Shown here: positions 28,989 to 38,267 of the stretch, one piece after another | Layout of the letters: each line of letters opens with the position of its first letter | Numbering within the stretch: the first letter of the stretch is position 1 | NCBI RefSeq assembly: GCF_000719335.1 | Contig: NZ_JOGB01000030.1 | Coordinates: 55,683-119,682 of the forward strand | Direction of reading: 5' to 3' | From: Streptomyces sp. NRRL S-87 | GTDB taxonomy: Bacteria; Actinomycetota; Actinomycetes; Streptomycetales; Streptomycetaceae | Length of the DNA: 64,000 nucleotides | Notes under the pieces: model-generated | Seen by the model: the letters and a program-made list of their open reading frames with translations, nothing else | Told to the model about the DNA's origin: nothing | Database searches by the model: none | Program-made: the position numbers and the translations under genes

Positions 28989-30506
28989 GTGAGCACGCAG
29001 CAGGACCTGGGGCCGGACCGGCCCGGCGGGGTGTTCAGGACCAAGACGGTCGAGCAGTCGATCCGCGACACCGAAGAGCCAGAGCACGCACTCAAGAAGT
29101 CGCTGTCGGCCTGGGACCTCACGGTCTTCGGCGTCGGCGTCATCATCGGAACCGGCATCTTCGTCCTCACCGGCAAGGTCGCCAAGGAGACCGCAGGGCC
29201 CGCCACGGCGCTGGCCTTCGTGGCCGCCGGTGTGGTCTGCGCCCTGGCCGCCCTCTGCTACGCGGAGTTCGCCTCCACCGTCCCGGTGGCCGGCTCCGCG
29301 TACACCTTCTCGTACGCCTCGATCGGCGAGTTGCCCGCCTGGATCATCGGCTGGGACCTCGTGCTGGAGTTCGCCCTCGGCACCGCGGTGGTCGCGGTCG
29401 GCTGGTCGGGGTACGTCCGCTCCCTGATGGACAACGTCGGCTGGCACCTGCCCGCGGCGCTCGAGGGCCCCGACGTACCGGGCGGAACCTTCGACCTGTT
29501 GGCCTTCCTGCTGGTGCTGCTGCTCACGCTGATCCTGGTCATCGGCGTGAAGCTGTCGGCACGGATCACGGCGGTGGTGGTGGCCATCAAGGTGGCGGTG
29601 GTGCTCATCGTCATCATCGCGGGCGCGTTCTTCATCAACTCCGACAACTACAGCCCCTTCATCCCGCCCGCGGTGGAGCAGGAGTCCGGCTCGGGCCTCA
29701 ACGCGCCGATGGTCCAGCTGATGTTCGGCTACGCGCCCACCAACTTCGGCGTCATGGGCATCTTCACGGCCGCGTCCGTGGTGTTCTTCGCCTTCATCGG
29801 GTTCGACGTCGTCGCCACCGCGGCCGAGGAGACCAAGCGCCCGCAGCGGGACATGCCGCGCGGCATCCTCGGCTCGCTGCTCATCTGCACCGTCCTCTAC
29901 GTCGCCGTGTCGATCGTCGTCACGGGCATGGAGCACTACACCAAGCTGTCCACCAGCGCCCCGCTCGCGGACGCGTTCAAGTCCGCCGGGCACCCCTGGT
30001 ACGCGGGCGTCATCAGCTTCGGCGCGGCCGTCGGCCTGACCACCGTCTGCATGATCCTGCTGCTGGGTCAGACCCGGGTGTTCTTCGCGATGAGCCGCGA
30101 CGGACTGCTGCCGCGGTTCTTCTCGGTCACCCACCCGAAGTTCCGCACCCCCTACCGGCCCACCATCCTGCTCGGTGTGGTCATCGCCATCGTGGCCGGC
30201 TTCACCAGCATCAACGAGCTGGCGACGCTGGTGAACATCGGCACCCTGTTCGCCTTCGTCGTGGTCGCGCTCGGCGTCATCGTCCTCCGGCGCTCCCGGC
30301 CCGACCTGCACCGCGCCTTCCGCACCCCCTGGGTGCCGTTCCTCCCGATCGTGTCGATCGCGGCCTCGGTGTGGCTGATGCTGAACCTGCCGGCCGAGAC
30401 CTGGCTGCGGTTCTTCATCTGGATGGTCATCGGGTTCGTCGTGTACTTCCTGTACGGACGGTCGCACAGCCGCCTCGGCAAGCTGGGGCGCGACGCCCCG
30501 TTCTGA
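28989..30506 (+). CDS. Cationic amino-acid transporter (APC superfamily)
   Basis: A 505-aa permease with about 12-14 membrane helices. Family marks: GVGVIIGTGIFVLTG (helix 1 unwound region), CALAALCYAEFASTVPVAGSAY cut across helix 2-3, and FFAFIGFDVVATAAEETKRPQRDMP. It resembles bacterial CAT-type transporters for lysine/arginine/ornithine, but selectivity cannot be read from sequence. The GTG at 28989 follows GGAGGTA. The C-terminal stop is followed by a tandem 18-bp duplication and a strong hairpin shared with the convergent LCP gene. Confidence 0.88.
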   Translation: MSTQQDLGPDRPGGVFRTKTVEQSIRDTEEPEHALKKSLSAWDLTVFGVGVIIGTGIFVLTGKVAKETAGPATALAFVAAGVVCALAALCYAEFASTVPVAGSAYTFSYASIGELPAWIIGWDLVLEFALGTAVVAVGWSGYVRSLMDNVGWHLPAALEGPDVPGGTFDLLAFLLVLLLTLILVIGVKLSARITAVVVAIKVAVVLIVIIAGAFFINSDNYSPFIPPAVEQESGSGLNAPMVQLMFGYAPTNFGVMGIFTAASVVFFAFIGFDVVATAAEETKRPQRDMPRGILGSLLICTVLYVAVSIVVTGMEHYTKLSTSAPLADAFKSAGHPWYAGVISFGAAVGLTTVCMILLLGQTRVFFAMSRDGLLPRFFSVTHPKFRTPYRPTILLGVVIAIVAGFTSINELATLVNIGTLFAFVVVALGVIVLRRSRPDLHRAFRTPWVPFLPIVSIAASVWLMLNLPAETWLRFFIWMVIGFVVYFLYGRSHSRLGKLGRDAPF

Positions 30507-30512
30507 CCGGGG

Positions 30513-30548
30513 CCGCCCGTGGGGGCGTACCCGCCCGTGGGGGCGTAC
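30513..30548 (+). repeat. Tandem duplication of CCGCCCGTGGGGGCGTAC
   Basis: Two perfect adjacent 18-bp copies (30513-30530 and 30531-30548) lie between the permease stop and its terminator. It is a candidate variable-number repeat. Confidence 0.85.
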
Positions 30549-30556
30549 CGAAGCCG

Positions 30557-30590
30557 AAGGGGGCTCGCGGCACAGGCCGCGAGCCCCCTT
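30557..30590. terminator. Bidirectional terminator between convergent genes
   Basis: A perfect 15-bp stem, AAGGGGGCTCGCGGC with GCCGCGAGCCCCCTT, has a 4-nt loop. The AA/TT ends give short U-runs in both directions, suiting the convergent permease and LCP genes. Confidence 0.88.
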
Positions 30591-30618
30591 CGTGCGTGCC
30601 CGTACCGGGCGGCGGTGC

Positions 30619-31686
30619 TCAGCCGCCGTGGGCCGGGGACTTCTTCGCGGAGGCGGGGACCTTCTTGTCCTCGCGCAGCGCGCTCCACAGGTCGGTGGCC
30701 TGCGGCTCGGCGACGACCACGCGGTTGGGGTCGACCTTGTCGTAGGCCACCGGCAGCATGATGGTCTCCATCGTGTTCGCGTCCACGCCCTTCATGCTCT
30801 TGGCGAAGTCGGCGAGCGCGGTGAGGGAGGCCAGGTCGGAGTCGGTCGTCAGCGACTTCGTGCCGGCGTCGGCGAGCTGGTACAGGCGCGCCGGGTTGCC
30901 GAAGGCGTCCTGCTTCTTGATCTCGGTGAGCATGGCGAGCATGAACTGCTGCTGCAGGCCGATGCGGCCGAGGTCGCTGCCGTCGCCGTGGCCGTAGCGG
31001 GTGCGGACGAACTTGAGGGACTGGGTGCCGTCCAGCTTGTGGGTGCCCGGCTCCAGCGTGAAGCCGCCCTTGGTGTCGTGGATCCGCTCGGTGGTGGTGA
31101 CGGTGACGCCGCCGAGGGCGTCCACCAGGCCCTTGAAGCCGGCGAAGTCGACCTCGACGAAGTGGTCGATGCGGACGCCGGACATCTGCTCCACCGTGTT
31201 CACGACGCAGGCCGGGCCGGCGACCGTGTAGATGGAGTTGAACATGACGCGCTTCCTCGACGGCAGGGTCTCGCCGTCCTTCTTCCTGCACTCGGGCCGG
31301 GTCACGAGGGTGTCGCGCGGGATGCTGACGGCGGTCACCTTCGAGCGGCCCTCGGGTATGTGCATCAGCATCGCGGTGTCGGAGCGGGCGGTGCCGCCGA
31401 CGTCGCCGTGGTCGAGGTCGCCGTTCGCGCCGCTGCGCGAGTCGGAGCCGAGCACCAGGACGTTCTGGGCCCCCGCGACCACCTTCTTCGGGCGGTTGTC
31501 CCCGATGGCCTTGTCCAGGTCGACACTGTCGATGTTGCCGTTGAGGTGGCTGTAGAGCCACCACAGCCCGCCGCCCGCGAGGAGCACCAGGACCAGCAGG
31601 ACCAGCAGGATGACGCGGACCGCGCGGCCCTTCCTGCGACGGGGGGCCCTGCGGGAACGCGGCGGTGCTTCGGTTGCCTGAGTCAT
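30619..31686 (-). CDS. LytR-CpsA-Psr (LCP) family protein
   Basis: A 355-aa membrane-anchored protein: a very basic N-terminus (RSRRAPRRRKGRAVR), one helix (ILLVLLVLVLLAGGGLWWLY) and an extracellular LCP domain. Conserved pieces: NVLVLGSDSR, RSDTAMLMHI, VSIPRDTLV, GGVTVTTTERI and RTRYGHGDGSDLGRIGLQQQF, which hold the Arg/Asp residues that bind the polyprenyl phosphate. LCP enzymes move wall polymers such as teichoic acids from the lipid carrier onto peptidoglycan. It opens the surface-polymer region at 30.6-43.6 kb and is divergent from the rest. The ATG at 31686 gives a standard topology; the upstream extension lacks one. Confidence 0.9.
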   Translation of the reverse strand: MTQATEAPPRSRRAPRRRKGRAVRVILLVLLVLVLLAGGGLWWLYSHLNGNIDSVDLDKAIGDNRPKKVVAGAQNVLVLGSDSRSGANGDLDHGDVGGTARSDTAMLMHIPEGRSKVTAVSIPRDTLVTRPECRKKDGETLPSRKRVMFNSIYTVAGPACVVNTVEQMSGVRIDHFVEVDFAGFKGLVDALGGVTVTTTERIHDTKGGFTLEPGTHKLDGTQSLKFVRTRYGHGDGSDLGRIGLQQQFMLAMLTEIKKQDAFGNPARLYQLADAGTKSLTTDSDLASLTALADFAKSMKGVDANTMETIMLPVAYDKVDPNRVVVAEPQATDLWSALREDKKVPASAKKSPAHGG

Positions 31687-31923
31687 GCCAAAGGTGTCCT
31701 TCGATCCCGGTGATCGGTCGTCTGGGAGGGTGACCGCCACCTTGCGGGGGACCGGGCGGTCGGTCGCTCCGGCGGCGCCAGGCGGGGGTCTGCGCGCTGC
31801 GACGGTGGAGCGATACCCGAGAACTATAGGCAAACGTGCACGTCGAACGGGAGTGCCCTTATCGTGCTCGCGGGTGCCGAGAGGAGAACCCGCGGTGTCG
31901 GGTCAGGGAACCGGAGGGGCAAG

Positions 31924-33498
31924 ATGCGTTCAGTGGACCGTCGTTCTGAGGGGCGTGGTAGCGCTGAACCGCAGCTCAACCGGGATGCAGCGGCCGCCGC
32001 GGGGGCGCCGCTGCTGATCGTGGCGACCACGCCGGGGGCTGCCGCCGTGCTGTTGGCGGAGGAGGTCGGCCCCGCGCGCGCGAGCATCCTGTGCCTGGAG
32101 GACGGGAGTTCCGAGGACCGGGCTGCCTTCGCCCGGGCGGCCGCCGAGGCCGCCGGACGCGGCTGCCCCGCCGACGGCGCGCCGCGGCCGCTGCCGACCG
32201 AGCGCCTGGCCGACGCACTGCTGCGGGAGTTGTACGCCGTACGGCCGGCCCGCGTGCTCACCCTCGACCCCCACGCCGGGCGGGAGGGCACGCCGGCCGG
32301 ACGGCGCGAGGCGGACCTCGCCCTGGCCGTGCTCGACGCGGTGGAGGAGTACCAGCGCGACACCGGGCGGCCGGTGTTCACCGACTGCCGGGTCATCGAC
32401 GCCGAGGCCTGGCCCGCGCCGGCGTCCCGGCCGCGCTACCCCGCCCCGTTGCACTGGGCGGTGCGCGGCACCGACGGCCGGCTCTCGGCCTACCTGCCCG
32501 TGCCGGGCGGGGTGGCCCGCTGGACCGAGGCACCGGACGGCCGTTGGAGCGGCCCCGAGCTCCTCGACGTGCCGGGCCTGCTGCCGGGCCTGACGGTGGT
32601 GCAGGGGCCGGACGGCTACACCAAGCTCGTCGGCCTGCGCCGGACCCGGCCGGCGACGGGGGAGTGGAACATCGAGGTGGTCTGCGCGCTGCAGTACCAG
32701 AGCGGCCGCCCGCTCGGCCCCTGGCACGCGCAGCCCAACCCGCACCGCGCGGAGCCCCTGCGCGGGCGTTACCTCGGGTACCCCTCGGCGGCCTGCGACG
32801 CCGACGGCACCCTGCACCTGTTCGTCCGCAACGACGGACACGGTGTGAACACCTGCCACCAGCGCGCCGACGGCGCCTGGTCCGGCTGGACGCACCTGGC
32901 CGGAGCCAAGACGGCCGACGAGAACATCGCGCTGCCCGTCCCGGACGGCACGGTGGAGATGTACGCGAGGCTGCGCGACCGGCCCGGGACGGTGCGTTGG
33001 CACCGCGGCGGCCCGGGCGGCACGTGGGTCGAGGACCGCCGGGGCGTCCCCGTGTACGCCGCGCCCGGTTCGCTGGCCGCGGCTCCCGAGGGCGCCGCCC
33101 TGCGCTTCCGGTACGCCGAGACGGGCGAGCCCTGCGAGTGGCGCTGGGGGGCGCAGGGGCCGGTGAGCCTCAACGCCCCGCGGATCGCGGGCCGGGTGGT
33201 CGGCGCGGCCGGGGTCCCGGTCGGCGGTTGGAGCTGCACGGTGCTGGCGGCCGTGGACGAGCAGGGCTGCTGCGCCATCGGTACGTACGTGGACAACAGC
33301 CCCGAGTCGGGCGTCTGGTGGTCCCCGACGGGGCATCGAACGCTCGTGCCCCCCGCGGTCGTACGCGACCGGACGGGCCGGGTGATCATTGCCACACTCG
33401 ATCCGGCCGGCCGGCTCTCGATCGCCCGCCAGTTGCCTGGTCAGGCCCTTGACTTCGGACCCTGGGACCATGTCGGCCGACCTGCTGACGGCGGGTAA
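31924..33498 (+). CDS. PIG-L-like N-domain fused to beta-propeller protein
   Basis: A 524-aa protein. Residues about 25-160 look like a PIG-L/LmbE deacetylase fold (PLLIVATTPGAAAVLLAEEV, then ARVLTLDPHAGREGTPAGRREADLA), but the family's metal-binding HPDD is replaced by TTPG, so it may be inactive. Residues about 175-524 contain repeated beta-blade patterns (DGRWSGPELLDVPGLLPG, GAWSGWTHLAG, WHRGGPGGTWVEDR), as in sialidase- or fucolectin-like propellers that bind glycans. No signal peptide is seen, so it is probably cytoplasmic or released in another way. The ATG at 31924 follows GGAGGGG. It lies next to the glycerophosphotransferase-like gene and may handle or recognise the surface glycan. 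Confidence 0.6.
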   Translation: MRSVDRRSEGRGSAEPQLNRDAAAAAGAPLLIVATTPGAAAVLLAEEVGPARASILCLEDGSSEDRAAFARAAAEAAGRGCPADGAPRPLPTERLADALLRELYAVRPARVLTLDPHAGREGTPAGRREADLALAVLDAVEEYQRDTGRPVFTDCRVIDAEAWPAPASRPRYPAPLHWAVRGTDGRLSAYLPVPGGVARWTEAPDGRWSGPELLDVPGLLPGLTVVQGPDGYTKLVGLRRTRPATGEWNIEVVCALQYQSGRPLGPWHAQPNPHRAEPLRGRYLGYPSAACDADGTLHLFVRNDGHGVNTCHQRADGAWSGWTHLAGAKTADENIALPVPDGTVEMYARLRDRPGTVRWHRGGPGGTWVEDRRGVPVYAAPGSLAAAPEGAALRFRYAETGEPCEWRWGAQGPVSLNAPRIAGRVVGAAGVPVGGWSCTVLAAVDEQGCCAIGTYVDNSPESGVWWSPTGHRTLVPPAVVRDRTGRVIIATLDPAGRLSIARQLPGQALDFGPWDHVGRPADGG

Positions 33499-33596
33499 GG
33501 TCAGCCGAGGGTGACCGCGCCCCGTCCGAATTTTCTTACTGGTTACTTATTCGTGACCTGAAGACGGGTACTATCCTCACTCCAGGTAAAGCTGAG

Positions 33597-33609
33597 GTGA
33601 AGACTTCAC
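33597..33609. promoter_or_regulatory. Palindrome GTGAAGACTTCAC upstream of the polymerase gene
   Basis: Perfect 6-bp arms with a 1-nt centre lie 134 bp before the start at 33744. A TACTAT -10-like hexamer at 33569-33574 is just upstream, so this could be an operator downstream of a transcription start. Confidence 0.35.
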
Positions 33610-33743
33610 GTCGACGCGGGGAACTCAGCCAGACCGTCACGGAGGGCTGGTTTCCACCCTGTTGATGTGGCCGCAGCCCGTTCCCCCTCCCCCCTCGACA
33701 GTGCCTGGTCGTCACGCACGGTAGTGAGAGGAAGAGGACGAGA

Positions 33744-35852
33744 GTGATCGCCGCGCTGATCCGCCATGCGGAGATCAGCAAGGACAAGAACGTACTTGTC
33801 CTTCTTTCGCTGCTGGGCAGTTACCTCGGCATGCTGGTCTCGGCCGTCACCGGGCACTTCTGGGTGTTCCTGGCCGCCATCGTCGTCAGCTACGCCGCGG
33901 ACCTGCACCTCCACAAGTACGAGCCGGACCTCATCAAGTTCCTCGGCAAGCTCAAGTGGGGTCTTTCCATCCGCGTCCTGGTGCGCGAGCTCGCCGTCAT
34001 GGTGATGCTGCGCGGCCTGACCGGAGTCGGCGGCGACGCGTTCGTCGTGGTCTTCCTCGGCTTCGTGGCCGTGCACTCGCTGCGCCTCATGTACACGTTC
34101 CTGTGCATGTTCATCAAGAGGCGCCGCGCGCTGCCGGTCCGGGTCCGCAACCTGGACCTGTCGAAGCTGAGCATGCCCGAGCCGCCGCCCCCGATCGCGT
34201 TCAAGAGCCACGAGCGCAAGCTCCTGTACCTGGACACCGCGGTCATCGTCGGCGGCCTCGCCTCGCAGTACACCAAGGTCATCGGCTTCGGCGTGCTCGG
34301 CGTCGCGGTCGCCGTCGCCCTCGCCGTCACCGGCATGGTCATGCTGCTGCCCACGGTCAGCCGCTGCCGCAAGGTGCCCAGCCACGAGCGCACCTTCAAG
34401 ATCCTCAACCAGCAGGTGGCGAAGTACCAGCCCGAGGTGGTGCTGTACTTCAGCTACGCAGCCGGCGCGCGCGACTCCGCGTACCAGGTCAACATGTGGC
34501 TGGACACCCTCGCCCGGCTCGGCCGCCGCCCGCTGATCGTGCTCCGCGAGGTCACCACCCTGCGCTTCCTCGCGTACACCCCGCTGCCCGTCGTCTGCAT
34601 TCCCAAGGCCGACGACCTGTCGCTGCTGGAGCTGCCCGACGCCCGCGTCATCCTCTACCCGGCCAACGCGGGCAAGAACGTGCACATGCTGCGCATCGCC
34701 GAGGCCAAGCACGTCTTCATCGGCCACGGCGACAGCGACAAGCTCGCCAGCTCCAACCGCGTCAGCAAGGTCTACGACGAGATCTGGACCGCCGGCGAGG
34801 CGGGCGACGACCGCTACCAGCGCCTGCGCGGCACCATCCCGTCCACCGACCTCGTACGTGTCGGCCGCCCCCAGCTCAGCGCCGTCGAGCGGGTCGGCCG
34901 TCGCCCCGCGGGCCACGTGACCACCATCATGTACGCCCCCACCTGGGAAGGTTGGACGGCGGACCCGTACCACACCTCGCTCGTCCTCATGGGCGAGAAG
35001 ATGATCCGGATGCTGCTCAACATGGACCGGCCGGTCCGCATCATCTACAAGCCCCACCCCCTCACCGGCAAGCGCTCCATCCAGGCCACCCGCGCCCACC
35101 GCCGCATCATCGCGATGCTGGAGGCCGACAACGCCCGCCGCGAGAAGGCCGCCAAGGGCATGGCCCAGGGCGAGAAGCGGCTGGCCGAGCTCGAGGCCCG
35201 CATGGGCAAGCTCAAGGCCTGGACCGTCGTCGGCGTCTACGGCATCTGGGACAAGGACCGCGCGGCGCTCGCCAAGCCCCCGAAGGAGTCCTGGGAGCAG
35301 CTGCAGGCCGAGTGGCACGAGACCTTCTGGAAGCTGCACGGCCCGGCCAGGCACCAGGTCGTCACCACCCAGCTGCCGTCCCTGTACAGCTGCTTCAACG
35401 AGTCCGACATGATGATCAGCGACATCTCCAGTGTCGTGTCCGACTTCGTGCAGAGCGAGAAGCCGTACGTCGTCTGCAACCCCGCCGACATGGACCCCGA
35501 GCTGTTCAAGCAGCTCAACCCGGCCTCCTCGGCCGCGTACATCATGGGCCCGTCCTGCGAGGAGATGCAGACCTGCGTGGAGGCCGCCGCCTCCGGCGGC
35601 ATGGACCGGCTCGCCGACCACCGCGCGATCCTCAAGCGCTACCTGCTCGGTGAGGGCGACTCGATGGTCCGCTTCAACGACGCGGTCAACGCCCTGTTCG
35701 CCAAGGCCAGCCAGAAGTTCCCGCCCGGCGACGTCGCCGAGCCGATCCTGGCCAACCCCTTCACCCGGGGCCAGACGGTCATGCACGACGCCACCATGCC
35801 GATCCGCGTGATCCGGCAGCACCACCAGAACTCCATGCAGCAGTACTTCTAG
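33744..35852 (+). CDS. Membrane CDP-glycerol glycerophosphotransferase-like polymerase
   Basis: A 702-aa protein. The N-terminal 210 residues carry about five or six membrane helices (VLLSLLGSYLGMLVSAVTG, FWVFLAAIVVSYAA, VVFLGFVAVHSLRLMY, VIGFGVLGVAVAVALAVTGM). The remainder is a glycerophosphotransferase (TagF/TagB-type) GT-B fold with IGHGDSDKLAS, MYAPTWEGW, RIIYKPHPLTGKRS and the conserved MMISDISSVVSDFVQSEKPYV split over two lines of evidence: a nucleotide-sugar-like site and an acidic loop. It should transfer glycerol- or ribitol-phosphate units from a CDP-alditol to a growing wall polymer. GTG start at 33744. The next gene supplies the CDP-activated precursor. Confidence 0.82.
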   Translation: MIAALIRHAEISKDKNVLVLLSLLGSYLGMLVSAVTGHFWVFLAAIVVSYAADLHLHKYEPDLIKFLGKLKWGLSIRVLVRELAVMVMLRGLTGVGGDAFVVVFLGFVAVHSLRLMYTFLCMFIKRRRALPVRVRNLDLSKLSMPEPPPPIAFKSHERKLLYLDTAVIVGGLASQYTKVIGFGVLGVAVAVALAVTGMVMLLPTVSRCRKVPSHERTFKILNQQVAKYQPEVVLYFSYAAGARDSAYQVNMWLDTLARLGRRPLIVLREVTTLRFLAYTPLPVVCIPKADDLSLLELPDARVILYPANAGKNVHMLRIAEAKHVFIGHGDSDKLASSNRVSKVYDEIWTAGEAGDDRYQRLRGTIPSTDLVRVGRPQLSAVERVGRRPAGHVTTIMYAPTWEGWTADPYHTSLVLMGEKMIRMLLNMDRPVRIIYKPHPLTGKRSIQATRAHRRIIAMLEADNARREKAAKGMAQGEKRLAELEARMGKLKAWTVVGVYGIWDKDRAALAKPPKESWEQLQAEWHETFWKLHGPARHQVVTTQLPSLYSCFNESDMMISDISSVVSDFVQSEKPYVVCNPADMDPELFKQLNPASSAAYIMGPSCEEMQTCVEAAASGGMDRLADHRAILKRYLLGEGDSMVRFNDAVNALFAKASQKFPPGDVAEPILANPFTRGQTVMHDATMPIRVIRQHHQNSMQQYF

Positions 35853-35926
35853 GCCCCGGCCCGGAAGTGCCGCTCGGGCCCTCGCCGGCGGCCCACCGTC
35901 CCTGTCAGCCGATTCGAGGAGTCGAC

Positions 35927-37411
35927 TTGTCCCGCAGTGCCCGTACCATCGCCGTCGTCCTCGCCGGCGGTACCGGTCAGAGGGTCGGCCTCGCCATCCC
36001 GAAGCAGCTCGTCAAGATCGCCGGCCGCACCATCCTGGAGCACACCCTCGCGGTGTTCGAGGGCGCGGCCTCCGTCGACGAGGTGCTGGTCGTCATGCAC
36101 CCCGACTGGGTCGCCGAGGTCGAAAGGATCGTCGGTGCGGCCGGCCTGAGGAAGGTCAGCCGCGTCATCGCCGGCGGATCCACCCGCAACGAGACCACCT
36201 GCCGCGCCATCGACGCCATCACCGCCGGCCTCGAGGACGGCGAGCCCGACCCCAAGGTGCTCTTCCACGACGCGGTCCGCCCGCTGCTCTCGCAGCGCGT
36301 CATCGACGACTGCGTCGCCGCCCTCGACAACTTCGAGGCCGTCGACGTGGCCATCCCGTCCGCCGACACCATCATCGTCACCCGCACCCACGGCGAGGAC
36401 GGCGAGTTCATCACGGACATCCCGGACCGCTCCCGGCTGCGCCGCGGCCAGACCCCGCAGGCCTTCCTGCTCTCCACGATCCGCCGCGCCTACGCCGTCG
36501 CCGCCGGCGACCCGAACTTCGAGGCCACCGACGACTGCTCCGTCGTCCTGCGCTACCTGCCCGACGTGCCCGTGCACGTCGTCGAGGGCGAGGAGCACAA
36601 CATGAAGGTGACCCACCCGGTCGACATCTTCATCGCCGACAAGTTCTTCCAGCTCGCCCACCAGGCCGCCCCCGCGCACGGCGACGACGCCACCTACCGG
36701 GCCGCCCTGGAGGGCAAGGCGCTCGTCGTCTTCGGCGCCAGCTACGGCATAGGTTCCGACATAGCCGACTTCGCCGAGTCCTACGGCGCCACCGTCTTCC
36801 GCTTCAGCCGCTCCGGCACCGGCACCTTCGTCGAGGACCCCACCCACGTGGAGAAGGCCCTCGCCGAGGCGTACGAGCAGGCCGGCCGCGTCGACTTCGT
36901 CGTCAACACCGCCGGCGTCCTGCGCACCGGCAAGCTGGCCGAGACCGACCACGAGACCATCGAGAGCGCCACGCTCGTCAACTACCTCGCCCCGGTCCAC
37001 ATCGCCCGCGCCTCCCACCAGTACCTGGCGAGGACCCGCGGCCAGCTGCTGCTCTACACCTCCAGCAGCTACACCCGCGGCCGGGCCGGCTACAGCCTCT
37101 ACTCCTCGGCCAAGGCCGCCACCGTCAACCTCACCCAGGCCCTGGCCGACGAGTGGGCCGCCGACGGCATCCGCGTCAACTGCGTCAACCCCGAGCGCAC
37201 CCGCACCCCGATGCGCACCAAGGCCTTCGGCGAGGAGCCCGCCGACTCGCTGCTGACCTCCGAGTCGGTGGCCCGCACCTCGGTCGACGTCCTGATCTCG
37301 GAGCTGACCGGCCACGTCATCGACGTACGCCGCCAGGACCCCTTCAAGACGGTGTCCGTGCCCGAGGGCGACCTCGCGGACGCCTTCGCCAAGACGAACG
37401 ACGAGCTCTGA
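35927..37411 (+). CDS. Bifunctional cytidylyltransferase/SDR reductase (CDP-ribitol type)
   Basis: A 494-aa fusion. The first 235 residues are an IspD/TarI-like cytidylyltransferase (VVLAGGTGQRVGLAIPKQLVK, ATDDCSVVLRYLPDVPV, EGEEHNMKVTHPVD). From about residue 260 it is a short-chain dehydrogenase (LVVFGASYGIGSDIA, then the catalytic YSLYSSAKAA). The pairing matches the Haemophilus Acs1/Bcs1 enzymes that reduce ribulose 5-phosphate and activate the ribitol 5-phosphate as CDP-ribitol, so this protein probably makes CDP-ribitol (or a related alditol). TTG start at 35927 with CGAGGAG five bases upstream. It is 74 bp after the polymerase gene and 16 bp before the esterase gene. Confidence 0.85.
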   Translation: MSRSARTIAVVLAGGTGQRVGLAIPKQLVKIAGRTILEHTLAVFEGAASVDEVLVVMHPDWVAEVERIVGAAGLRKVSRVIAGGSTRNETTCRAIDAITAGLEDGEPDPKVLFHDAVRPLLSQRVIDDCVAALDNFEAVDVAIPSADTIIVTRTHGEDGEFITDIPDRSRLRRGQTPQAFLLSTIRRAYAVAAGDPNFEATDDCSVVLRYLPDVPVHVVEGEEHNMKVTHPVDIFIADKFFQLAHQAAPAHGDDATYRAALEGKALVVFGASYGIGSDIADFAESYGATVFRFSRSGTGTFVEDPTHVEKALAEAYEQAGRVDFVVNTAGVLRTGKLAETDHETIESATLVNYLAPVHIARASHQYLARTRGQLLLYTSSSYTRGRAGYSLYSSAKAATVNLTQALADEWAADGIRVNCVNPERTRTPMRTKAFGEEPADSLLTSESVARTSVDVLISELTGHVIDVRRQDPFKTVSVPEGDLADAFAKTNDEL

Positions 37412-37427
37412 CGGGGACCACGGCACG

Positions 37428-38267
37428 ATGACGATGTACGGGCACGACACCCCACGCCGGCGGATGTTCGTCACCGGCGACTCCACCGTGGTCACGCGCT
37501 CGGTCGACTACCTCCCGATGGCGGGCTGGGGCCAGTGCATGCACCTGTTCCTCACACCCGACGTGGAGATCGTCAACTGCGCACGGGCCCGGGCCAGCTC
37601 CAAGAGCTACTACGACCGCGGCCGCTTCCAGTGGATCCTGAACCAGGTCCGGCCCGGCGACTACATCGTCATCTGCTTCGGGCAGGTCGACTGGGAGACC
37701 GAGAAGGGCCTGCACACCGAGCCCTTCGAGGACTACCAGGAGTACCTGCGGACCATGGTGCGCCAGGCCCGCGACGCCCAGGCGCACCCGATCCTGGTCC
37801 TCTCCCACGAGCGCCGCAAGCACGACAAGCACGACAACCTGCTGCGCTTCCTCACCCTCTACCCGATGGCGATGCGCGAGATCGCGGAGGAGACCGCCAC
37901 CCCGCTGATCGACCTGTACGCGCAGAGCCTGGAGTGGTGGGAGGAGATCGGCCCCGCCGCCACCAAGGAGCTGTTCGCCTACCTGAAGCCGTACGAGAAC
38001 CCGCTGGCCAACCTCAAGGGCGCGGACGACACCCACTGCCGTGCCGAGGCCGCCGTCGAGTTCGCCCGGTTCGTGGTCCGCGCGATGCGCGACCAGGGCC
38101 TGGTCCCGGCCCACTGGGTCCAGGGCCTGGACCGCATGGAGTTCACCACCGACGAGATCGGCTGGCTGGACACCGACACGTTCAACAGGGTCACCAAGGA
38201 GCGGGTCGCCCCGCTGCCCGAGGGCACGCTCCCGATCGGCACCGACGCGCAGGGAGCTGCCCGGTGA
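37428..38267 (+). CDS. SGNH-type carbohydrate esterase (rhamnogalacturonan acetylesterase-like)
   Basis: A 279-aa SGNH hydrolase. Block I is FVTGDSTVVT (catalytic Ser), block III is in VICFGQVDWE, and the late Asp/His pair is in GADDTHC. The pattern resembles CE12-type acetylesterases. No signal peptide is evident. In this cluster it could remove or shift O-acetyl groups on the polymer or its repeat unit. Its stop overlaps the next start (GTGA), so the two are co-translated. Confidence 0.75.
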   Translation: MTMYGHDTPRRRMFVTGDSTVVTRSVDYLPMAGWGQCMHLFLTPDVEIVNCARARASSKSYYDRGRFQWILNQVRPGDYIVICFGQVDWETEKGLHTEPFEDYQEYLRTMVRQARDAQAHPILVLSHERRKHDKHDNLLRFLTLYPMAMREIAEETATPLIDLYAQSLEWWEEIGPAATKELFAYLKPYENPLANLKGADDTHCRAEAAVEFARFVVRAMRDQGLVPAHWVQGLDRMEFTTDEIGWLDTDTFNRVTKERVAPLPEGTLPIGTDAQGAAR

